Positions 17,343-26,006 of a stretch of 64,000 nt of DNA are shown here, in pieces. The position numbers were made by a program, and so were the translations under genes. The notes under the pieces are model-generated. The model made no database searches. It was not told the DNA's origin and saw only the letters and a program-made list of their open reading frames with translations. Source of the DNA: Sphingobacterium sp. UBA5670 (GTDB lineage: Bacteria; Bacteroidota; Bacteroidia; Sphingobacteriales; Sphingobacteriaceae); assembly GCF_002420705.1 (NCBI RefSeq), contig NZ_DIIM01000005.1, positions 422,034 to 486,033 of the forward strand, read 5' to 3'. Every line of letters starts with the position of its first letter. Position 1 is the stretch's first letter.

Positions 17343-19241
17343 ATGGAACTTTCCGTAATAGATATAATTATCATCGTCAGCTATTTGTTGACGATGATTG
17401 TCATTGGCCTGATTCTTAAAAAACGAGCTTCAAAGGATCTCGATTCCTATTTTTTAGGGGGGAAATCCCTTCCTTACTATATGTTGGGTATTTCCGATGC
17501 ATCGGGGATGTTCGATATTTCGGGCACGATGTGGATGGTTTATCTTGCCTTTGTCTATGGTCTCAAGAGTATGTGGATTCCTTGGTTATGGCCGGTCTTT
17601 AATCAGATTTTCCTGATGGTTTACCTTTCCATCTGGCTGCGCCGTTCCAATGTGCTGACAGGTGCTGAATGGATTCGCACCCGTTTTGGACATGGTAAGG
17701 GGGCAGATGGGGCTTATACAATCGTGATTTTATACGCCATTGTAGCGGTAATGGGTTTCCTATGTTATGGGTTTATCGGAATCGGTAAATTTATGGAGGT
17801 GTTTTTCCCCTGGGAACAGCTGTCACGATTTGTTCCATTGACCATTGACCCTATGCATGTTCCCCAACTTTATGGCATATTTTTCACAGCAATCACGACT
17901 TTTTATGTGATGCTTGGCGGTATGCATAGTATTGTTTGGGCAGATATGGTGAAGTTTGCTATCATGATCGTATCCGGTATTGCTATTGCCGTGATTGCGA
18001 TGCAGCAGGTGAGTCCCGAATTGTTGGCTGCCAATACACCTGCGGGATGGGATTCTCCTTTCTTTGGCTGGCACTTGGATATGGACTGGAGCAACTTACT
18101 CCCTTCCATTATGGACCGAATAGCCGATGATCAATATAATCTGTTTACGGTATTTGTGATGATGATGCTTTTCAAAGGTATTTTTATGAGTATGGCCGGG
18201 CCCGCGGCCAACTATGATATGCAAAAGATTCTAGCCTGTAGGTCGCCAAAAGAAGCTGCATTAATGAGTGGATCGGTATCTGTTATCTTACTGATCCCAC
18301 GTTATCTGATGATTATGGGCTTTACGGTATTGGCTCTTGTCTTCTTTAGGGATGAGTTTAGCGCGATGGGAAACCATATGGATTTTGAGATCATCTTGCC
18401 TAAAGCGATCAGCCGTTTTGGAAAGGTTGGCTTGACTGGTTTACTATTGGCGGGACTTCTTGCTGCTTTTATGTCTTCTTTTGCTTCAACGATAAATGCT
18501 GCGCAAGCATATTTGGTCAATGATGTCTTGTTGAAATTTTTTTATCGTTCGGCTTCGCCTAAAAAACAGATTCGGTTGAGTTATATTGTTTCTGTTTCTG
18601 TGGTTGTCTGCAGCACGATCATCGGATTATATGTCCAAAACATCAATTCGGTACTGCAATGGATCGTTTCAGCACTCTATGGTGGATATATTGCTGCGAA
18701 TGTGCTCAAATGGCATTGGTGGCGATTTAATGGGACCGGATTTTTTTGGGGAATGTTGACTGGTATATTCGGTGCGATTATTCTGCCCCAGTTTTTCCCC
18801 CATACTTTGCCGCTTTATTATTTCCCCTTTTTGTTTGTCCTATCGTTGCTGGGTTGTCTGATGGGGACCTGGGTATCCAAACCTACTGAAGACAACGTGC
18901 TTGTCGATTTTTATATCCGCGTTCGCCCATGGGGATTTTGGGGGCCAATCCATCAAAAAGCGTTGGAAAAATATCCTGATCTTAAAAGGAACAATCATTT
19001 TAAGCGCGATCTATTTAATGTAGGTGTGGGAATTATATGGCAGTGCTGTTTGACCTTGATACCCATGTACATTGTCATTCAACAAGGGCAGGGTTTAATG
19101 ACCAGCATACTAATTTTGGGTATTACCACACTCGTTCTTAAAAAGAACTGGTATGATAAGATGTGTCAAGATGAGGTTGATTACGATGCTTTTATGACAA
19201 AATATGGAATGAATAAAACGGATCAAAAATTTGTAAAATAA
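17343..19241 (+). CDS. Sodium:solute symporter (SSS family)
   Basis: This is a 632-residue inner-membrane transporter with 13 or more hydrophobic segments and the SSS pattern (Y-F-L-G-G-K-S-L-P at about 42-50; A-G-L-L-A-A-F-M-S-S-F-A-S-T-I-N-A in the sodium-site helix region). The start at 17343 directly precedes the first membrane helix; an earlier ATG at 17316 adds only nine residues. It lies 42 bp after the EEP gene and closes the locus. In known mannosylglucose phosphorylase operons an SSS symporter imports the mannosyl disaccharide, so the same job is likely here. It is distinct from the arabinose-locus symporter at 42974. Confidence 0.9.
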   Translation: MELSVIDIIIIVSYLLTMIVIGLILKKRASKDLDSYFLGGKSLPYYMLGISDASGMFDISGTMWMVYLAFVYGLKSMWIPWLWPVFNQIFLMVYLSIWLRRSNVLTGAEWIRTRFGHGKGADGAYTIVILYAIVAVMGFLCYGFIGIGKFMEVFFPWEQLSRFVPLTIDPMHVPQLYGIFFTAITTFYVMLGGMHSIVWADMVKFAIMIVSGIAIAVIAMQQVSPELLAANTPAGWDSPFFGWHLDMDWSNLLPSIMDRIADDQYNLFTVFVMMMLFKGIFMSMAGPAANYDMQKILACRSPKEAALMSGSVSVILLIPRYLMIMGFTVLALVFFRDEFSAMGNHMDFEIILPKAISRFGKVGLTGLLLAGLLAAFMSSFASTINAAQAYLVNDVLLKFFYRSASPKKQIRLSYIVSVSVVVCSTIIGLYVQNINSVLQWIVSALYGGYIAANVLKWHWWRFNGTGFFWGMLTGIFGAIILPQFFPHTLPLYYFPFLFVLSLLGCLMGTWVSKPTEDNVLVDFYIRVRPWGFWGPIHQKALEKYPDLKRNNHFKRDLFNVGVGIIWQCCLTLIPMYIVIQQGQGLMTSILILGITTLVLKKNWYDKMCQDEVDYDAFMTKYGMNKTDQKFVK

Positions 19242-19342
19242 GAAAGGACTGAGAAAGGGATCATGTAATCGGACGGCCTGTCGTTTGATTAAAAAATGGT
19301 TCGATCGTACCGTACCGATTACCTTGACGATGTGTTATGCGT

Positions 19343-19858
19343 TTAGTTGCTCGCTTTAACCGTAAACGGAACGACATACTGTCCCCATTCTAAAGAGACG
19401 GTTCCTTGCGGAGTTGCATTGATCTTAAATTGTTCCTGTGAATTGCTTGCTGTGGCATTGCTAACAGAAACACGTAGGGCATCTTCGTTGGCATCATATT
19501 TTGTTCCCCACTGATTCCACACTTTATTGAACATGATCGTCGTTTCATGTTCTCCCGGGATGCTGTAAAGACCATATTTTCCAGCGGCTAATTTCTTGCC
19601 TTCAACCAATACGTCTTTATTGAATTCGATGGTGGTGGCTTCATTTGCACCTGTGCGCCATACAATGCCGATAGGGGCAATATCAACACCGAGCTGACGG
19701 CCTTTCAGAGAAGGACGGCTGTAATTGATATCGATTGTGACACCGTCAGTCGTGGTTACCTTGGTATTGTCTGGAGGACTTGGACGTTTGCTTTTGTCCG
19801 TCTGCGCAAAGGTAAGTTGCCCAATTAAGGTCAGAATTGTTAAAATTAGTACTCTCAT
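19343..19858 (-). CDS. DUF2911 family secreted protein
   Basis: This is a 171-residue protein with a signal peptide (L-T-I-L-T-L-I-G-Q-L-T-F-A-Q). It matches the DUF2911 pattern seen widely in Bacteroidota: Y-S-R-P-S-L-K-G-R at about 46-54, W-R-T-G-A-N-E-A-T at about 67-75, G-K-Y-G-L-Y-S-I-P-G near 93, and F-N-K-V-W-N-Q-W-G. The function is unknown; a periplasmic beta-sandwich is likely. It is a single gene convergent with the upstream symporter and separated from ilvA by a terminator. Confidence 0.85.
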   Translation of the reverse strand: MRVLILTILTLIGQLTFAQTDKSKRPSPPDNTKVTTTDGVTIDINYSRPSLKGRQLGVDIAPIGIVWRTGANEATTIEFNKDVLVEGKKLAAGKYGLYSIPGEHETTIMFNKVWNQWGTKYDANEDALRVSVSNATASNSQEQFKINATPQGTVSLEWGQYVVPFTVKASN

Positions 19859-19956
19859 TTTTCGTGTATTTTTGATTAAACAATTAAATATAAGATTTTT
19901 AGGTGATGGAATTGTTAGTTTTTTTTGAATATTTGGGGAATGGCAATTGTATTCTT

Positions 19957-20004
19957 ATAAACAGAAAAAGCCCGTGATTTGTGCACGAGCTTTTTTCTGT
20001 TTAT
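19957..20004 (-). terminator. Terminator after ilvA
   Basis: A long hairpin, AAACAGAAAAAGC paired with GCTTTTTTCTGTTT and extended by CGTG/CACG at the tip, lies about 10 bp beyond the ilvA stop codon on the minus strand. The A- and T-rich stem gives the U-run on either strand. It isolates ilvA from the DUF2911 gene. Confidence 0.75.
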
Positions 20005-20014
20005 ACGCTTTTAC

Positions 20015-21262
20015 TTATACAAGGTATTCAAACAGCGTTTGGTCTTTGTTGATTTCAATGACATCAAACTTATATTCTTTCATGCGTTCGATCAGCGTCT
20101 CGTAATCCTCAGGTTTGTTGAGCTCGATACCGACTAGCGCTGGACCTCTTTCGCGTTCGGTTTTTTTGATAAACTCAAAACGGGTAATATCATCCTTGGG
20201 TCCCAATACTTCAGAAACAAAGAGTTTTAATGCTCCAGGGCGTTGTGGGAAACGAACGATAAAATAATGTTTGTACCCTTCGTAAAGTAGAGACAATTCT
20301 TTGATTTCACTCATGCGGTCGATATCGTTGTTTCCACCGGATATGATGCAGACGACTTTCTTACCTTTAATTTCATCTTTGTGAAATTCAAGCGCAGCTA
20401 CGGATAAAGCACCCGCGGGCTCAACAACAATTGCATCCTTATTGTACAGCTCTAGGATACAGGTACAGATCTTTCCTTCAGGAATCGAACGTGTGTCATC
20501 CAACAATTGTTTGGCAATTTCGAAGGTCGTTGCACCGATTTTTTTTACTGCGGCTCCATCAACAAATTTGTTGATATGCTCGAGTTCGATCGGTGCGCCA
20601 TGTGTCAGGGCCGCTTGCATGGAAGGTGCTCCTTCAGGCTCTACACCGTAACATTTGATTGCTTTGTTTTTGCTTTTCAGGTAATAGCTCGCGCCCGCAG
20701 CTAGACCGCCACCACCGATAGGAATAAATATAGCATCCATATCGGGAAGATCTTGTAAAGCTTCAACGGCTACGGTACCTTGTCCTTCCACAACTTTGAG
20801 GTCATCAAATGGTGGGATAAAAGTCATGCCATGCTCCTGTGTGTAAGCTAGCGCCGCTTTTTGACAGTCGTCAAAAGTATCGCCGGTCAAGATGATTTCG
20901 ACGTTACCGTTGCCCCACATCTCTGTTTGTGAAATCTTTTGGCGTGGTGTAGGACCGGGCATAAATATCACACCTTTGATGTCGAGTTTATTGCAGGAGA
21001 AAGCAACGCCTTGGGCGTGGTTACCTGCACTCGCACATACAACGCCGCGTTGTCGCTCTTCCGCTGTTAAGGAGATAATTTTATTGTAGGCACCGCGTAA
21101 TTTATAGGAACGTACGACTTGTAAATCTTCCCGTTTGAGATAGACTTCGGCACCGTATTTTTCGGACAGATGCCGATTATATTGAAGCGGTGTTCTGTTG
21201 ACCACAGACTTGATGCGCTCAAGTGTAGCTTCTGAATTAATGTTTAAGGTTGATAGATTCAT
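20015..21262 (-). CDS. ilvA: Threonine dehydratase (biosynthetic)
   Basis: This PLP enzyme converts threonine to 2-oxobutanoate, the first step to isoleucine. The PLP lysine is Lys54 in R-S-Y-K-L-R-G-A-Y-N, and the glycine-rich phosphate loop G-G-G-G-L-A-A-G is near residue 190. The C-terminus (about 335-415, Y-F-I-V-R-F-P-Q-R-P-G-A-L) is a single ACT-like domain, so the 415-residue protein is the short form with one regulatory domain, as in Bacillus. That keeps the possibility of isoleucine feedback. It is transcribed separately from the ilv-leu operon: a strong terminator lies between leuA and ilvA. A sequence TACCTTAA just upstream of the ATG on the minus strand resembles the -7 element proposed for ilvE. 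Confidence 0.95.
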   Translation of the reverse strand: MNLSTLNINSEATLERIKSVVNRTPLQYNRHLSEKYGAEVYLKREDLQVVRSYKLRGAYNKIISLTAEERQRGVVCASAGNHAQGVAFSCNKLDIKGVIFMPGPTPRQKISQTEMWGNGNVEIILTGDTFDDCQKAALAYTQEHGMTFIPPFDDLKVVEGQGTVAVEALQDLPDMDAIFIPIGGGGLAAGASYYLKSKNKAIKCYGVEPEGAPSMQAALTHGAPIELEHINKFVDGAAVKKIGATTFEIAKQLLDDTRSIPEGKICTCILELYNKDAIVVEPAGALSVAALEFHKDEIKGKKVVCIISGGNNDIDRMSEIKELSLLYEGYKHYFIVRFPQRPGALKLFVSEVLGPKDDITRFEFIKKTERERGPALVGIELNKPEDYETLIERMKEYKFDVIEINKDQTLFEYLV

Positions 21263-21442
21263 TGTTAGATGATTGCCTAGTTAAGGTAGCAAATAAAACG
21301 CAGATATTCGCTGTTATATGATAGATTCTACCTATACAGTGTTTAAATTGAATTGATTTTGAATAGAAGACCGTCTGAACACATGCTAAAATAATAATCA
21401 GCTATGCGTCCTGTGGATCCTTTTAAAAAATGTACTTATGAT

Positions 21443-21467
21443 AAAAAAAGGCTGCATCTGCAGCCTT
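21443..21467 (-). terminator. Terminator of the ilv-leu operon
   Basis: A perfect 9-bp stem, AAGGCTGCA (21448-21456) and TGCAGCCTT (21459-21467) with a two-base centre, is followed on the minus strand by a run of T. It starts about 9 bp after the leuA stop codon. Confidence 0.88.
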
Positions 21468-21475
21468 CCTTTTTT

Positions 21476-22639
21476 TTATATTTTTTCCTGGATGAGGCTT
21501 TTTAGGTCATCATCACAAATATTTTTCTTTTCGTCGGCCAAAACCAAGAAGCGTTGATAGCAATCTGCTAAATCATCTTTTTCAAGATGGAAGCCTAAAC
21601 GTTCCAAATGATGTTTAAGTGCATGTCTTCCCGAACGGGCCGTTAAGATGATATCAGCTTCAACTAGACCGACATCTTCAGGTCTGATGATCTCATAGTT
21701 TTCACGGTGTTTTAAGAAGCCATCCTGATGTATACCCGAGCTATGAGCGAAGGCATTGCGGCCAACAATCGCTTTATTCGGTTGTACAGGCATGTTCATC
21801 ATGTCACTTACCTTGCGGGATAAGTACGTAAACATGCGGCTATCAATATTTGATGTTAAACTTCCAAATGCTTGGTTGTGCACTTTCAGAATCATGGCCA
21901 CTTCTTCAAGGGATGTGTTTCCTGCACGTTCACCTATACCGTTGATGGTACATTCTACCTGACGGGCACCATTTTGTATCGCAGCAATAGAATTTGCAGT
22001 TGCAAGTCCCAAGTCATTATGGCAATGTGCTGAAATAATGGCCTGATCGATATTGCGTACATTTTCCTTGAGGTATTTGATTTTTGAACCATATTGATCT
22101 GGTAAACAATAACCATTTGTATCAGGGATGTTGACTACGGTAGCGCCGGCAGCAATCACCGATTCAACCATCTTAGCTAGAAATTCCAAGTCTGCTCGAC
22201 CGGCATCTTCTGCGTAAAACTCCACATCTTCCACATAGGATTTGGCATGTTTTACAGCCGCAACGGCACGTTCTAAAATTTCTTCTCTTGTGCTGTTGAA
22301 TTTATATTTGATATGCATGTCCGAAGAACCAATACCGGTATGGATACGTGGGCGTTTGGCATATTTTAATGCCTCGGCAGCTACGTCAATATCGTTTTGG
22401 TTGGCACGGGTCAATGCACATATAATGACATCGTTTACCGCTTTAGATAATTCTACCACCGATTGAAAATCACCAGGGCTAGACACTGGGAAACCGGCTT
22501 CGATAATATCCACCCCTAGTTTTTCCAGGTCTTTAGCGATCTCAATTTTCTCTGGAGTAGTTAATTGGCAGCCTGGTACCTGTTCGCCATCACGTAAGGT
22601 GGTGTCGAAAATGTAAAGATGATTAGGATCGTGTAACAT
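21476..22639 (-). CDS. leuA: 2-isopropylmalate synthase, short form lacking the regulatory domain
   Basis: This enzyme condenses acetyl-CoA with 2-oxoisovalerate, the first committed step to leucine. The TIM barrel is complete: F-D-T-T-L-R-D-G-E-Q at 11-20 with metal ligand Asp17, His205 and His207 in I-S-A-H-C-H-N-D-L-G, and N-G-I-G-E-R-A-G-N. The protein ends at 387 residues, while classical LeuA is over 500. The C-terminal leucine-binding dimer domain is therefore absent and only the barrel and subdomain linker remain. This predicts insensitivity to leucine. Citramalate or homocitrate synthase are related alternatives, but the position beside leuB, leuC and leuD makes LeuA by far the best call. 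It is the last gene before the operon terminator. Confidence 0.92.
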   Translation of the reverse strand: MLHDPNHLYIFDTTLRDGEQVPGCQLTTPEKIEIAKDLEKLGVDIIEAGFPVSSPGDFQSVVELSKAVNDVIICALTRANQNDIDVAAEALKYAKRPRIHTGIGSSDMHIKYKFNSTREEILERAVAAVKHAKSYVEDVEFYAEDAGRADLEFLAKMVESVIAAGATVVNIPDTNGYCLPDQYGSKIKYLKENVRNIDQAIISAHCHNDLGLATANSIAAIQNGARQVECTINGIGERAGNTSLEEVAMILKVHNQAFGSLTSNIDSRMFTYLSRKVSDMMNMPVQPNKAIVGRNAFAHSSGIHQDGFLKHRENYEIIRPEDVGLVEADIILTARSGRHALKHHLERLGFHLEKDDLADCYQRFLVLADEKKNICDDDLKSLIQEKI

Positions 22640-22681
22640 AATTTCTTAATTCAAAAAGATTTACAAATTAAAAAGGGTATA

Positions 22682-23755
22682 CTATTTAATAAACTCCAAT
22701 ACTTTTTCACCCATTTCCTGAGTACCTAAGATTTTTGAAGTCTCTGTGCTGCTATTGGCAATATCACCAGTTCTCCAACCTGCTTTTAATGTTTCAGCAA
22801 CAGCGTTGGTAACAGCTTTAGCTTCCTCTTGTAGACCAAAGCTAATATCAAGCATCAAGGCTGCAGATAAAATTGAAGCCAGTGGATTTGCTTTATTTTG
22901 ACCAGCGATATCGTGTGCAGAGCCGTGAATAGGTTCGAAGAAGCCTGTGCCATCACCTACGGAAGCAGAGGCCAACATACCCATTGAGCCTGCGATCTGT
23001 GATGCTTCGTCTGTCAAGATATCACCAAAAAGATTGGCTGTCAATACCACATCGAATTTCTTCGGATTTTTCACCAATTGCATGGCCGCATTATCGATAA
23101 ACATGTGCTCGGTTTCAACATCCGGATATTCTTTTGCGATTTCCTGTACAACTTCTCTCCACAGGCGGGATGTTTCCAATACATTGGCTTTATCAACAGA
23201 GCATAGCCTTTTGTTACGTGTACGTGCTGCATCGTAAGCTTTACGTGCGATACGCTCAACTTCGTAACGGTGGTAGTTCATCAAATCTGAAGCGAAGGTG
23301 TTGTCTTCGTTGCGGTTCTTCTCACCAAAATAGACGTCTCCGGTCAGTTCGCGGAAGAAAAGAATATCTGTTCCTTGAAGAATTTCAGGCTTTAAACTTG
23401 AAGCATCCAATAACTCATCGAATAAAAGGATTGGACGAAGATTTGCGTAAAGACCTAGTTCCTTACGGATTTTCAACAAGCCTTGTTCAGGTCTTACTTT
23501 AGCAGAAGGATCATTATCATACTTGATATGGCCAATGGCGCCGAAAAGGATCGCGTCAGAAGCTTTTGCTTTCGCTAATGTTTCATCAGGAAGAGGGTTG
23601 CCCGTAGCCTCAATCGCAGTATGGCCCATGATAGCTTCATCAAAGCTGAATTCATGACCATAATTTTCACCGATTTTTTCTAAAACTTTTTTACCCCAAG
23701 TTGTTACTTCTTGGCCGATGCCGTCTCCAGGTATGATTAAAATATTTTTCTTCAT
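22682..23755 (-). CDS. leuB: 3-isopropylmalate dehydrogenase
   Basis: LeuB oxidises and decarboxylates 3-isopropylmalate with NAD+. The 357-residue protein has the expected signatures: I-P-G-D-G-I-G-Q-E-V at the N-terminus, R-x-E-Q-G-L-L-K-I-R-K-E-L-G-L-Y-A-N-L-R-P for substrate binding, E-L-T-G-D-V-Y-F-G, and T-A-N-L-F-G-D-I-L-T-D-E-A-S with the metal aspartates, then G-S-A-H-D-I-A-G-Q for NAD. It lies 42 bp upstream of leuA and 178 bp after an ABC ATPase gene in the same operon. Confidence 0.96.
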   Translation of the reverse strand: MKKNILIIPGDGIGQEVTTWGKKVLEKIGENYGHEFSFDEAIMGHTAIEATGNPLPDETLAKAKASDAILFGAIGHIKYDNDPSAKVRPEQGLLKIRKELGLYANLRPILLFDELLDASSLKPEILQGTDILFFRELTGDVYFGEKNRNEDNTFASDLMNYHRYEVERIARKAYDAARTRNKRLCSVDKANVLETSRLWREVVQEIAKEYPDVETEHMFIDNAAMQLVKNPKKFDVVLTANLFGDILTDEASQIAGSMGMLASASVGDGTGFFEPIHGSAHDIAGQNKANPLASILSAALMLDISFGLQEEAKAVTNAVAETLKAGWRTGDIANSSTETSKILGTQEMGEKVLEFIK

Positions 23756-23781
23756 TGTATTTTTAGTATTGAGCTATCAGA

Positions 23782-23815
23782 GATAGGTATATGGAAACTT
23801 TGGAAGATAGGTATA
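23782..23815. repeat. Short direct repeat in the ABC-leuB gap
   Basis: GATAGGTATA occurs at 23782-23791 and again at 23806-23815. The second copy overlaps a small inverted repeat ATAGGT/ACCTAT (23807-23812 and 23818-23823). This pattern could be an operator or a secondary start site within the operon. Function is unknown. Confidence 0.3.
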
Positions 23816-23933
23816 CGACCTATTGAATTGTCTTTATTTTTGACTTTTGATTTCCAATGTTTTGCCGATATCTTAATGCTCTTTTTATTTTTTTTGTTCT
23901 TATTTTCAAATTAATTGAAGTTTTCCACATTTT

Positions 23934-25412
23934 TTATGTTGATAAAGCCTCTTTTTTGTGGATAACTTCGCGTACAGCCTTTACTTCTCCCTTTTCCAGC
24001 ACAATTTTATTGTCAATACAAGTTGGCAACTGGGTTTGGAAGTGGCCTACATATATAAGGGTTTGACCGCTTTTACTGAGATCATCAATGACGTCATTGA
24101 AATATTGGGTTTGCTCTTTGTCCAGCCCTTGACAGGGTTCGTCCAAAATCAGCAACTCAGGATGTTTCACAATCGTGCGAGCCAATAGAACCAAACGTTG
24201 TTGGCCTAAAGGTAAAGATCCCAATGTTTTGTGTTTAACCTCCTTGAGATCAAAAAAATGGAGAATTTGCTCCAGCTTTTGCTGTTGTTCAAATCCTAAT
24301 CGTTGGTAGAGGCTCATGGAGTCAAAAAATCCCGAAGCGATAGTCTGGCCAACATTGGCATTCATATCGTAATACCAATGTAATTCAGGAGATATGATTC
24401 CCAAGTGTTCTTTGATGTCCCAGATACTTTCTCCAGATCCTCTTTTTTTGCCAAAAAGATGGATATCATTGGCGTAAGCCTGTGGATGATCTCCGTTGAT
24501 TAAGCTGAGCAACGTAGATTTTCCTGAACCATTATGTCCTTGTAGCAACCATTTTTCGCCGGCTTTTACTTCCCAGTCAATATTCTTTAAGACTTGTTTT
24601 TCGCCGTATGAAATATTGATCTTATTCATTTTTACCATGACCTGGGAGGATACTTGAGGAGCCTGTTGCAGAAAATAAGGCAGCGCCTTTCTTGTTCGGG
24701 GCAAACCTTTGGATAGCTCTTCACTACGTTGGCGAGTCACGATTTTCCCTTCCTGAATCTCTGCAAAACGATTGATGCAGTTGGGCTGTTCGTCATCATT
24801 ACTGATCAACAACAAGGTGACACCCTTATCCGCAAGCTGATCGAAAATCTGATTGAGATCTTTTCTAGACTGTGCATCTAGTCCTGTATAAGGCTGGTCA
24901 ATAATGAGCACCTGAGGTTGAAGCCACAAGGCTTTGATCAATTGCAGTCTTTTGTGTTCACCACTCGAAAGTTCAATCAATTGCTGATCTTTGAAATTCT
25001 CGAATCCAAAAATGTTCAGGTAAGAACGTACGTTTTCAAAAGAAAGCTGTTCTTCCTGTGCAAAATGTTTCAACTCGGCGAAAACTGTTAATGTATCGTT
25101 TTTTGCAAATTTGTTGTAGCGCTGTTGATAATAGAAATTGCGATCGCCTTCAAGATTGGTAAACTGAAACCAATTGGAAACGTAATGAATTTTTGCCGGC
25201 AATAGGCTCGTTGGGTCAAGGTGGAATTTGATCTCGCCTTCATACTTCAATTGCCCGGCAATCGCTTTTGCAAGTGTGGTTTTTCCTGTACCGCTCGGAC
25301 CGCCTAAGATCCATTGCTCGCCAGGAAAAATTTGCCAATTTAAGTCTTGCAGTACGGTATCTTTACCGTACTGAATGGTTAAATTGGCAATATGGACGAC
25401 AGGATCTACCAT
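23934..25412 (-). CDS. Tandem ABC ATPase (ModF-like) inside the leu operon
   Basis: This is a 492-residue soluble protein with two ABC nucleotide-binding domains and no membrane segment. The first domain has Walker A G-G-P-S-G-T-G-K-T-T (37-46), signature L-S-S-G-E-H-K-R, and Walker B V-L-I-I-D-Q-P-Y-T-G-L-D, where Gln replaces the catalytic Glu. The second has G-H-N-G-S-G-K-S-T near 295, signature L-P-L-G-Q-Q-R, and L-L-I-L-D-E-P with the Glu kept. This layout resembles ModF/PhrA-type ATPases. Its start overlaps the leuD stop by 7 bp, so it is co-translated with leucine genes. No permease gene is nearby. A molybdate or regulatory role is possible but cannot be read from the sequence. Confidence 0.85.
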   Translation of the reverse strand: MVDPVVHIANLTIQYGKDTVLQDLNWQIFPGEQWILGGPSGTGKTTLAKAIAGQLKYEGEIKFHLDPTSLLPAKIHYVSNWFQFTNLEGDRNFYYQQRYNKFAKNDTLTVFAELKHFAQEEQLSFENVRSYLNIFGFENFKDQQLIELSSGEHKRLQLIKALWLQPQVLIIDQPYTGLDAQSRKDLNQIFDQLADKGVTLLLISNDDEQPNCINRFAEIQEGKIVTRQRSEELSKGLPRTRKALPYFLQQAPQVSSQVMVKMNKINISYGEKQVLKNIDWEVKAGEKWLLQGHNGSGKSTLLSLINGDHPQAYANDIHLFGKKRGSGESIWDIKEHLGIISPELHWYYDMNANVGQTIASGFFDSMSLYQRLGFEQQQKLEQILHFFDLKEVKHKTLGSLPLGQQRLVLLARTIVKHPELLILDEPCQGLDKEQTQYFNDVIDDLSKSGQTLIYVGHFQTQLPTCIDNKIVLEKGEVKAVREVIHKKEALST

Positions 25413-25996
25413 TGTCTGTTTGCTTCAAATGCTTCGATTGAATCTTTTTGATTAAGGATAAAATCAATGTCATCATATCCATTGATCAAGCATGATTTTT
25501 TGTATGGATTGATTTCAAATTCAAATTGATCGCCTGTTTCTGTCAACATGACTGTTTGTTTCTCCAGATCGACGATGATTTCTGTTTTAGGATTTTGCTG
25601 TACCAATTCGAAGATTTTTCCTAAAAATTCTTCCGGTACCTGAATCGGTAATACACCATTGTTAAGGGCATTTCCTTTGAATATATCGGCAAAGAATGAG
25701 CTGATGACCACATCAAAACCATAGTCTTGAATAGCCCATGCGGCATGTTCGCGGCTTGAACCACAACCAAAGTTCTTACCGGCAACCAATATTTTCCCTG
25801 TATAGGTCGGGTTGTTCAATACAAAGTCAGTTTTAGGCTGATTGTCGGTATCAAAACGCCAGTCGCGGAATAAATTATCACCAAAACCTTCACGCGTAGT
25901 CGCTTTTAGAAAACGTGCGGGAATAATTTGATCAGTATCAATATTTTCGATAGGTAGAGGGACTACCTGGGACGTTAAAGTTTCAAATTTTTTCAT
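25406..25996 (-). CDS. leuD: 3-isopropylmalate dehydratase small subunit
   Basis: LeuD is the swivel domain that pairs with LeuC to isomerise 2- to 3-isopropylmalate. The 196-residue protein begins with P-L-P-I-E-N-I-D-T-D-Q-I-I-P-A-R-F-L-K and has the substrate-binding loop G-K-N-F-G-C-G-S-S-R-E-H-A-A-W-A, both diagnostic. It follows leuC by 10 bp and its stop codon lies inside the next gene's start region. Confidence 0.96.
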   Translation of the reverse strand: MKKFETLTSQVVPLPIENIDTDQIIPARFLKATTREGFGDNLFRDWRFDTDNQPKTDFVLNNPTYTGKILVAGKNFGCGSSREHAAWAIQDYGFDVVISSFFADIFKGNALNNGVLPIQVPEEFLGKIFELVQQNPKTEIIVDLEKQTVMLTETGDQFEFEINPYKKSCLINGYDDIDFILNQKDSIEAFEANRQW

Positions 25997-26006
25997 TTTT
26001 TTCTGC

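Noticed and set aside
19242..19342. GTACCGTACCG-type repeat between the symporter and the DUF2911 gene as a terminator
   Set aside because: The arms are short and imperfect and no T run follows; not supported as a terminator.
21476..22639. Citramalate or homocitrate synthase instead of LeuA
   Set aside because: The family is shared, but the gene lies in an operon with leuB, leuC and leuD, and ilvA is present for the threonine route to isoleucine.
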